DNA of 64,000 nucleotides from Nereocystis luetkeana (lineage: Eukaryota > Sar > Phaeophyceae > Laminariales > Laminariaceae), in NCBI GenBank assembly GCA_031213475.1, contig JARUPZ010000012.1:6360878-6424877 (forward strand), given 5' to 3'. Shown here piece after piece: positions 53,168 to 59,817 of this stretch. The notes under the pieces were generated by a model, which did no database searches, had not been told where the DNA came from, and worked only from the letters and a program-made list of their open reading frames with translations. Numbering within the stretch: position 1 is the first letter of the stretch; each line of letters opens with the position of its first letter. Both the position numbers and the translations under genes were made by a program.

Positions 53168-56100
53168 CGACCGCAACAACAACAACGACCGCAACAACAA
53201 CAACGACCGCAACAACGACCGTGACAACGACCGCAGCAGCCACAACAACAACCACCACGAGCACCAGCGTCGCAAACCCTCCCCTTCCCCCCGCTCCCTC
53301 TCACCCGCGTCATGTTGGCAAACTTGGCGCGGTTAACCTGCCTCCACGACCTCGCCAGCAGCAGCCGGAACTGCTCCAGAGGCCCGGCCCCCTGACTACG
53401 CTTTTTCAGCAGCCGCACGCTTCGACGCATCTTCCTGGAACCACCACCCGCGTCCCCCGGTGCCGCCGTCACCAACGCCCCCTCCCCGACACCCCCCTTG
53501 TCTTTCTTGCTTGGCGATGATGCCCCTCCAAGCCAACGCCCAACCAAGGACGCCGTCGAGGCGGTATCGGTGGGGTCACGGTGGTCGCTGGCGAACCGGG
53601 AGATGCGCCTCTTGCTCGCCTCCTCCGCGTCCTGCTCGTCGAGACAAGAAGGAACGTCGGGATCAGGGTTGGGGTCGGCGTCAGGGTTCGCGCCGGGGTT
53701 GGAGCTAGGCACCACAACCACCACAACCACCACCACCACCACAGCCACAGCCACCACCACCACCTTCACCACAATACAAACACCGGCTCCCATCAACTCA
53801 CCTCCGACGCGTAGTCGACGGACACGAGATCAATCGCAAACTCTCCCGGGTTTGTGTTGGCGGGCATGGAGTGCCCCTGCGACCGAAAGTAGCCCGCCAC
53901 ACCCTTCGCCGGGCCTCGAAACACAACCTGCCCCTCGCTCAGGACGACCAGGTCGTCGAACATTCGGAAGATGGAGCTCCGGGGCTGCGCGGAGGACCAC
54001 GATCGGTCGGTTTGGCGTGTTGACATTGTCGTGTCGAAGTTGGTGTGGTAAAGTTGATTTGTTGGAGTCGGTGTGTTCAGAATAGGTTCGTTGGAGTTTG
54101 TGCGTTGAATTTCTGTGCGATGGAATTGGTATGCGGAAGAGTGTGCGTTGAATTTTCTGTGAGGAACCTGGTGCGGTGAAATTGGTGTGTTGATCGGTGT
54201 GTTGAAGCTAGCGTGTCTGTATCGGAGTGGACATGCATGCCAATTGGGAGGCAGTAGGGATGACCGGGCGCTGGGAGAGGTGGGAGGGGAGAGGAAGGGA
54301 AGGAGATGAGGGGAGGGCGAGTGGGAGTGGGAGGGGGGGGGGGGGGGGGGGTACTCGATAGGAGAGATGTACTCGATCTCATGCATGGCCGTAGTCGTAT
54401 GACCATAGACCCTCGCATCCCTACAATGCCGGGACGGAGCATGCCGGGTTTTCACCGACCAGGCAGACATTGCTTGCACCAAGCGCGAAGCGCCGTGAGG
54501 TGTCTGGCGAGTCGCATGAAGGGTGAGCTGCATCCTACTAAGAACCGCTTGTGAGGCGGACTTGCATACGGATGACAGCGTCAACGAGTTGGAGGGGTGT
54601 ACTCATTTATTGCTTGAGGCGGACTTGCATATGGACGACAGCTTCAATGAGTTGATTTAATTTCCGGTGTAGGCATAGTGGGAGGGGGGGGGGAGAGGGG
54701 GAAGGGGGGAGGGTGTACTTATGTAATGCATGGCATGCATGGCCGTGGTCGTATGACCATAGACACCCTCATCCCTACAATGTCGGGGCGGAGCACGTCG
54801 GGTTTTTACCGACCAGGCAGACATTTTTTGCACCAAGTGCGGGGGGGGGGGGGGAAGGGGAAGGGGGAGGGGAAAGGGGAAGGGTGGACCGGTCGGGGGA
54901 TAGGGAGGGGGGGGGGGGGGGGGTAGGGGCGGAACGGGGTTCAAGGGTTAAGGATGAAAGGAATGTGAGAGGTGAGCCGATCATCGATCGACGGGGCGGG
55001 GCGATGACGAAAACCGACGCACCTGGTGTATTGAGCAGATGACAGTATGCCCGTCCCTCGCCAGCTGGCGAAGAGTGCTCATCACCCGCTCCGCCTGAGA
55101 GTGCAGAAAAGCGGGGGGGGGGGGTTAAGCCCGGGCGAGGGAAAGGAGTAAAAGCAAGGCAAGGAAGAACAACAAAACGGCGCTTGAAGCATGCATACGC
55201 ATTCGAACACATAAAACATCGTACTTTCGCCGAGACGCCACGAGCACTCCAGCGTAATGGAACAGAGCGCACTGCATCCTTGTATTTCACTTTTTTTCTC
55301 GCTCATCTCTTTATCTTTCCTGCTCGACTGGCAGGAGGATACCATCAGCGACCTTCAGCTTCCTGCCCCCCTCCCCGGTACATGCCTTCGGTTTTGAAAG
55401 CGGGTAGGGTTCGTTCAGCGTTCCCATAGCTCGTCAGTTTTCATGGAAAATTCGCTACTTCCACTTCCACGCTCTCACCCCTTCAGCGACAGAAGAAGGC
55501 CGTAAACCGGAACACAAGTCGAAACAGAGAGGGGCCCTACCCTCCTACTCTACGGGCATAGCTCGACCACCCTCCCCCTCGCTCCCTTTTCTCCCCTGCC
55601 GCGGTTCTTGCTTGCCTGGAAAGAGTCCAGCCCTGTCGTTGGCTCATCACAGAAAATGAGCGAAGGAGTTCCAAAGAGCTGGCAGGCGATGGAGAGGCGT
55701 TTTCTCTCCCCGCCCGATATCCCCCTGGTTTTCTCGTCCCCCACGATCGTGTCCGCCACCTGGAGCAGGTGGTGACGGTGGCACACACGCAGAAAAAAGG
55801 TGGGGGGGGAGGTTTGGGAGGGGTGCCGGCTTTCTTGACAGGGCAACGTTCGTTAGAAAATCGCTACTGTATTTGTTAGGCTACGGCTATGTCAAGTCAC
55901 GTGATTGAAGTCTAGCCCACAGGAAATTCCGTCCTAGACTTTCATCGCCGGAGCAGTGATGGGGGAAAAGAGCGACTACGCTTACCCCCATTGTCGCTGA
56001 CGATATCCTTGAGTAGAGTCCCCTCCCCTCTCCTTTGTCCTCCCCACAAACGAAAAAGGGGGCGAGGTGGCAACGACGCTAGGGAAGAAGCAGAGCACGA

Positions 56101-59100
56101 CACGAAAATGATCCACAAAAGCATATCCGGTAAACAGATAGGCTGCGGGCAGACCATCGCAGACGTAACGCAACTGCGGGGATAGCGTCGATCGATCGAT
56201 CAGAGAAAGAGAGAGAGAGACCCCCGACCAGCAGACATCCCTCCCCACCTATCATCTGTGTCTACCTCGAGTACTGAATGCATCTCACCCTGCTATCTGT
56301 CTGTGGCTACCCTGTATACTGTCTGTGCCTACCTACAGTAGTCTCCTGTCTGTCTTTAGTTTTCCTACTGATTGTACATGCGCAGTAGCAATTACATGCG
56401 CCTTGCCTGCTTGCAAACCTTGCTCACGGTCTGCATCTACTCGCGGTCTGTCTCGACGTTACCTACTGGCTGTATCTTTCCTGTCTACTGTTTCTACCTT
56501 GCCTACTGTCTACACTGCTGTCCCCACCTCACTGCTGTGTGCCTCCACCATACCGACGTCTTCAACCTGCAGCCTTCACTATATCTTGCCTACTTTTTTT
56601 TCCTTGCCTACTACTATCTATCTACCCATAGCCTAATGCCCCTGTCTTGCATACCGACTAGCTCTACCTTGCTTACTGTCTCCACCCTTACCTACAGTCT
56701 CTATTTTACCTACTATCCGTCTCTATCGTATCTGCTACTATTACGGGGGACCATAGTCAACAGGACCAAGTATTGTTCGTAAAAATAGCGAAATATATAG
56801 ATTTTTGTGTGTACCGTAGGTCCTATTTAATAGGGCCTCCCGTAATATCTGCCTCCACCCCGCCCACTACCTTTACAATCCCTACTGCCTGTCTGGCTAT
56901 ACCTTGGATAGCCCGAGCTTGTTCATGAGCTCGTCCACCATCGCGGTCTTCTCGTCCAGAGACATGGAGTTGGGCAGGCGGAGACGCGCCGCCATCAGAA
57001 GGGTTTCCCTCACCGTGAGCTGGCTGTAAAACACGTCCTCCTGCTTCACGTAGGCCTGGAGTGAGGAGCGGGTCGGCGTCGGTATCAGCAGGCAAAAAAA
57101 CAAAGGATGGGGGGGGGTACGTAAATGGTGTGATCGTGTGGGTGGTTACCCTCCCCCCCTCCCCGCCGCCCCTCTCTCTGTGTGGGCGTTTGTTAGGTTT
57201 TCGTCAGGGTCGGTTTTGGGTAAGCACCGCGAAAAATCCCGGCTGGTTGTGGCCGGCCCGAAAGCTGTTCCTATTTCCGTACCCTTCTATGGCTGTGTGT
57301 GCGGATACGCGTGCACGTCGGCAAAGACATTTGCCCCAGCCCCACGCCCCACGCCCCTCTCCACCCCCCCCAACTCCGGGTGCCAAAACAAAACCAAGTA
57401 GAACAAAACTTGTCTGATGCTGCCTTTTACTCCAGCTTGATACCAACAATGAGCAAGATAATGGGGGAAAAAAAAAAATCCGGATCCTGTGCCGGTTGTT
57501 GCTCGTTTGCCGCAAAGGGAAGACAAAAAAAAACTTGCGTGACCTAACCCTTGTCTCCTCGGGCACCACCAAAAAAAAACAGAATTGCCTGATCCTGCCC
57601 TGATGTCTGATCGCCCCCCAGGCGTAAAAAAAAAACGAATAACTAAAACGTCGGCGGCAGCGGCGGCTGATGCTATGATGTTTCTGTATCAAAAACTCGT
57701 CTGCCTAACCCTAACCATGATGTTCGCTCGGTGTACGTTAAAAAAAAAAAAAAACGAAAAACAAAACATGACTCGCCTGATCCTGTCCAGATTTTCGCTC
57801 GGCGCCCCCCACCCGAAGCTTGCCATGTAGCTGCATCCTCTTGCTGTAAGGTACCTTCGCATTGAGTGACAACAGGAAACACCCCCCCGCGCATTATCAT
57901 GCATGGCCGCGGGGGGTGGGGTGGGGTGGGGGGGGGGGGTGGGGGGATACGTTTGGAGCTAGAAGATGATTTGGTCGAGTGTGCTTCTCGCAACCGTCGC
58001 ATGCCCGTCCTTTGGAGTTGGACGCAGATCGCGCGTGCAAAGAACAAACTTCGTGCAATAGTAAGCATCGGAAACACTTCGAATCCACTATAGTACTGGA
58101 GCAATGTAACGGGTGTAAAACCATCACCCCAATCTCCAACCCTAAACCAAGCCTTGACCAACCCCAACCCTGGCCCTGACCAACCCCAGCCCTAACCCTG
58201 GTCAACCCTGACCCCAACCCCAAACCTGATCCAAACACTAACCCTGACCAACCCTAGCCCTGACCCTGGCCAACCCTAGCCCTGACCCTGGCCAACCCTA
58301 GCCCCAACCCCAACCCTGATCCAAACACTAACTCTGACCAACGCTAACCCTGACCCGAGCCATTTGTCCGATACAATATATATGTGTGTATATATATGCA
58401 TACCTGCGAAGCGAGTGCGTTGAGGAAGGTAGTCTTCCCGCTGCCGGACGGCCCCATGACGGCCAGCAGCCTGCCGGCCCGAGCTTTCCCGCTGACGCCC
58501 TGGAGGAGCTGCTTCTTGCCCACCGAACAAGAGACGTCCTGCTCCGGCGCGCGCGTTGTGATGTGGCGCGGTGTGGTGTAGTATGGTATGGTATGGTATG
58601 ATGTGGTATGGTACGGTATGGTATTATGTGGTATGGCGTGATGTGGTGTTTGGTGGAACAGAAATACAGAAGTAGTGGTTTTACCTCTCCGCCAGTTTTC
58701 GGCAGATGGATGGGTTGAAAAGTACGAGTATGCCTTGTAAGGGTATATCTCATCTTGCTGCATACCTGGTACCTACGATTATGATATTGCTGGATACTCG
58801 TACCAGGTAAACGATATCGTACTCGGCGAGTGTTCGCATACTGGCATCTCATACTCGCACTGCTGCACGTATAATGTGCGCAACTGCAGTTTACCTTGAA
58901 CAACAAACAAAGCATCAAGAACCGCCCTTTCGAGGAAGGGATGGCAGTATCGGCAGCAAGACGGAAACCCAACGAAAAACGTCAGCAGGACAACACCTGA
59001 GGACGAGACGCAGGGGGCACCGCAGCCTGGGCGCGATACATGGTGCGTGCAGCGCTGTGAATAGTACCAATCAACGTGTCTTTCACAGCCCACCACTACC

Positions 59101-59817
59101 CGACGGTGTACAGTACGGCCCACGCATACAGCGTCCGATCCCTGGTTTAATCCCGGGTGTGCGCCTTTCAAGAAGTCAACAACAGCAATAACAACAACAA
59201 AAGCACGTACATGCTCACGTTTTTCATGTACCTGTGGTACGGTTTACGCGAGTGCTGTGATATAAACGAGCGAATAATATGGATATCTGCTGTGAGCAGT
59301 AGCAGCAGGCAGCAGGACGACGTACAGCAGGAGTAGACTGCTGCAGGAGTATGAGGTACTTGGTACCCGGTACTGGTTCGTACCCTGGTATATATTATCA
59401 TGTGTCGATCGATGTTCAAACAAAAACATGAACACACGATCACACACGTTGCAAATAAACGAACGAGCTTTCCCTTGGCCGCGCACATGATATGCCTCCA
59501 ACGGTGGGCGCAGGTCATGCAGAGGGCATGCGCCCTCGTAGAAGAACAAACGACCGTAGGCATTCCACGTACTGGCGTACTGGCAGCTCCGTGCTGGCAT
59601 GCTGCTCTCGTTGTTGATTATCTCGTACCAGGTACCTCGTACTTGACTTGACTGACAAATATGCCCAAAAATGTGGCAGCAAAGTTGCACAGCTGGATTC
59701 AGTCAACCCCACCTTCCATTCGATGTCCAGCGGTTGCACATTTGCCGCCGCCGCAACAGCCGCCACAAAGCAAGCACCGGCCACCAGCAGCGAGGTTGAA
59801 GTTCGACGAGTTCCCAT
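43613..59817 (-). CDS. ABCG: ABCG (WBC, ABCG7-type) half transporter, 16 exons, complete
   Basis: Sixteen minus-strand exons join in phase to about 810 residues: 59817-59713, 58538-58404, 57839-57768, 57055-56903, 55759-55616, 55094-55023, 53984-53802, 53631-53305, 52116-52018, 49943-49866, 49145-49003, 48271-48129, 46821-46805, 46400-46282, 45043-44990, 44201-43613. Domain order is nucleotide-binding then membrane, as in the ABCG subfamily: Walker [11 protein letters not shown]-loop AYVKQED, signature ISGGERKR, Walker B LIFCDEP with D-loop TTGLDS, H-loop ICSIHQPRSSIF, then six predicted membrane segments. ABCG half transporters dimerise and move lipids or other hydrophobic compounds out of the cell or into organelles; the substrate cannot be read here. 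The N-terminal hydrophobic leader and the sequence style recall plant ABCG7. The tail after PRYQTM is unusually long (about 165 low-complexity residues). Confidence 0.92.
44990..45043 (-). CDS. ABCG: ABCG exon 15
   Basis: A 54-nt exon, acceptor TGCGTGAAG, donor GGTGG|GTAAGT, phase 2 to 2. It encodes [17 protein letters not shown], the conserved 'TGEQxLERLxFG' segment before the last helix. Confidence 0.88.
45105..45195. repeat. CAA/CAG trinucleotide array
   Basis: About 85 bp of CAACAA with CAG at both ends, in ABCG intron 14. The poly-Gln/Asn/Thr and poly-Leu frames here are artefacts. Confidence 0.93.
45240..45439 (-). mobile_element. Family A MITE, copy 14, split by a family B insertion
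   Basis: Family A ends (ATTACGGGGGGCCATAGTTA left, AACTCTGGTCCCCCATAGTA right) surround an 88-bp family B element at 45294-45381. Removing it with one TTAA restores the usual AAATTGTTAAATATATAGG centre. Confidence 0.92.
45294..45381. mobile_element. Family B MITE nested in family A, TTAA-flanked (piggyBac-like)
   Basis: CCCTTTTAGAACCGCAGTCT at the left end and GGGACTGCGGTTCTAAAGGG at the right, flanked by TTAA at 45290-45293 and 45382-45385. TTAA target duplications with CCC...GGG ends are diagnostic of piggyBac-type transposition. With no coding room it must be mobilised in trans. Confidence 0.9.
46282..46400 (-). CDS. ABCG: ABCG exon 14
   Basis: Acceptor ATGCGCGCAG, donor AAGTCTAG|GTACGG, phase 0 to 2. 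[20 protein letters not shown] then [15 protein letters not shown] is the extracellular/amphipathic stretch before the last helix ('xSLIRWxFExLCINEFxGL'). Confidence 0.92.
46611..46712. repeat. CCGAA/CCGAG pentanucleotide minisatellite
   Basis: About 20 units, CCGAG on the left changing to CCGAA on the right, in the intron between ABCG exons 13 and 14. GTACCG-like words continue to about 46800. Confidence 0.93.
46805..46821 (-). CDS. ABCG: ABCG exon 13 (17-nt microexon)
   Basis: GCTTTTACATCACGCAG between a strong acceptor (TCTCACTCTCAG) and donor (GTGAGT). It encodes (G)FYITQ and is the only way found to bridge exon 12 (phase 1) and exon 14 (phase 0), giving [18 protein letters not shown] as expected for ABCG proteins. 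Confidence 0.85.
46985..47095 (+). mobile_element. Family D repeat
   Basis: TACTCATGTGTTGCTTGCC straight after a G-run, then CATTTGACCATTGACCACGC and GAGACGGAGCACCGTTCC. Confidence 0.65.
48129..48271 (-). CDS. ABCG: ABCG exon 12 (two membrane helices)
   Basis: Acceptor GGGCGCCCAG-like (CCCGCCCAG), donor TCGG|GTGAGG, phase 2 to 1. [20 protein letters not shown] then [20 protein letters not shown] and TIFILFSG are TM4 and TM5. Confidence 0.92.
49003..49145 (-). CDS. ABCG: ABCG exon 11 (membrane helix; GC donor)
   Basis: Acceptor [28 protein letters not shown] then [20 protein letters not shown] is the 'YxxxPYFLSKxxAELP' helix. The exon must end CGACAG|GCAAGG (GC donor) so that R-FFNFLGVL follows; reading on through it soon reaches a stop. 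Confidence 0.9.
49160..49485. repeat. CAG/CAA-rich low-complexity array with a ~103-bp direct repeat
   Basis: The block CAACAACGACAAACAAACAA through ACAGCCAACATCAGGAACAG occurs at about 49270-49355 and again at 49375-49460. It lies just upstream of the exon 11 acceptor on the minus strand. Confidence 0.88.
49866..49943 (-). CDS. ABCG: ABCG exon 10
   Basis: A 26-codon phase 0 exon, acceptor TATGTGCAG, donor [38 protein letters not shown] matches the 'INTAMxxxTKTxxVFPxERxIV' segment. Confidence 0.88.
49978..50066. repeat. GGGA tetranucleotide array
   Basis: About 20 GGGA units, beginning some 35 bp from ABCG exon 10. On the minus strand this is a CCCT-rich tract before the acceptor. Confidence 0.93.
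51126..51233 (+). mobile_element. Family A MITE, copy 15
   Basis: TAACGGAGGGCCATAGTAAA at the left end and TAACTATGGTCCCCCGTAAT at the right. The centre AACCTATATATTTAACC is an empty version of the 9-mer insertion site. Confidence 0.85.
51820..51940 (+). mobile_element. Family A MITE, copy 16
   Basis: TTACGGGGGACCATAGTAAA at the left end and TTTACTATGGCCCCCCGTAA at the right. The centre has a longer insert reading CTACCAGCTACCTGGTATAC. It begins about 77 nt past the ABCG exon 9 donor. Confidence 0.85.
52018..52116 (-). CDS. ABCG: ABCG exon 9 (first membrane helix)
   Basis: A 33-codon phase 0 exon, acceptor CGTAACAG, donor [32 protein letters not shown] then [13 protein letters not shown] matches the 'AxxFGSxFWRMxxxQxxIxDRxGLLQ' helix. 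Confidence 0.92.
52950..53275. repeat. CAA/CAG/ACG triplet-rich array
   Basis: ACAACA repeats with CGACCG interruptions occupy the start of ABCG intron 8. The Val-rich and Gln-rich frames here are artefacts. Confidence 0.85.
53305..53631 (-). CDS. ABCG: ABCG exon 8 (linker between NBD and membrane domain)
   Basis: A 109-codon phase 0 exon, acceptor GACGAGCAG, donor [32 protein letters not shown] continues the region after the NBD. A Gly/Ser-rich loop and [24 protein letters not shown] lead into the membrane domain. An acceptor 3 nt earlier would add one Gln. Confidence 0.85.
53802..53984 (-). CDS. ABCG: ABCG exon 7 (end of NBD)
   Basis: A 61-codon phase 0 exon, acceptor CCGCGCAG, donor [45 protein letters not shown] and [17 protein letters not shown] are ABCG signatures after the H-loop. 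Confidence 0.95.
54352..54672 (+). mobile_element. Family C repeat copy
   Basis: TGTACTCGATAGGAGAGATG straight after a G-run, through AAGAACCGCTTGTGAGGCGG to TTTCCGGTGTAGGCAT. Part of the middle (GGCGGACTTGCATA) is duplicated at 54553 and 54619. Confidence 0.85.
54710..54842 (+). mobile_element. Family C head fragment
   Basis: GTGTACTTATGTAATGCATG, then ATAGACACCCTCATCCCTAC and ACCAGGCAGACATT, ending in a G-run. A diverged head only. Confidence 0.75.
55023..55094 (-). CDS. ABCG: ABCG exon 6 (H-loop region)
   Basis: A 24-codon phase 0 exon, acceptor CACTCTCAG, donor [36 protein letters not shown] contains the H-loop histidine before PRSS in exon 7. Confidence 0.94.
55616..55759 (-). CDS. ABCG: ABCG exon 5 (signature and Walker B; GC donor)
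   Basis: A 48-codon phase 0 exon, acceptor [29 protein letters not shown] holds the ABC signature; [15 protein letters not shown] holds Walker B and the D-loop. The donor is CAG|GCAAGC, a consensus GC donor; it joins to AERVM as the family requires. Confidence 0.94.
56740..56846 (-). mobile_element. Family A MITE, copy 17
   Basis: ATTACGGGGGACCATAGTCA at the left end and TTTAATAGGGCCTCCCGTAA at the right, about 57 nt past the ABCG exon 4 donor. Confidence 0.85.
56903..57055 (-). CDS. ABCG: ABCG exon 4 (Q-loop)
   Basis: A 51-codon phase 0 exon, acceptor TCACTCCAG, donor [32 protein letters not shown] is the Q-loop region, followed by [16 protein letters not shown] and LMNKLGLSK. Confidence 0.95.
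57768..57839 (-). CDS. ABCG: ABCG exon 3
   Basis: A 24-codon phase 0 exon, acceptor ACAGCAAG, donor AGTCAT|GTTTTG (weak). [20 protein letters not shown] matches the 'xxLxGxLxVNGxP' strand between Walker A and the Q-loop. It is required to bridge exons 2 and 4. Confidence 0.8.
57880..57950. repeat. G/C-run with TTATCATGCATGGCC motif
   Basis: A palindromic CATGCATG next to a G-run, like the head of family C, lying upstream of the ABCG exon 3 acceptor. Confidence 0.5.
58138..58360. repeat. Degenerate telomere-like CCCTAACCCTGACCAA array
   Basis: About 220 bp of CCCTAACCCTGACCAACC-type units in ABCG intron 2. A ~75-bp higher-order unit (GATCCAAACACTAACCCTGACC) is visible twice. Confidence 0.85.
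58404..58538 (-). CDS. ABCG: ABCG exon 2 (Walker A)
   Basis: A 45-codon phase 0 exon, acceptor CCGGAGCAG, donor [32 protein letters not shown] then [20 protein letters not shown] contains Walker A. Confidence 0.96.
58560..58650. repeat. GGTAT/GATGTGGTAT array
   Basis: Degenerate pentanucleotide repeat (ATGGTATGGTATGGTATG) directly upstream of ABCG exon 2 in gene orientation. Confidence 0.85.
59713..59817 (-). CDS. ABCG: ABCG exon 1 (start codon and hydrophobic leader)
   Basis: ATG at 59817, donor TGGAAG|GTGGGG, 35 codons, phase 0. [20 protein letters not shown] then [15 protein letters not shown]: a short basic head and an Ala/Val-rich hydrophobic core like a signal peptide or targeting leader, then LDIEWK, which joins DVSCSV as the first NBD strand. 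An upstream exon cannot be excluded, but the in-frame ATG is well placed. Confidence 0.82.
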
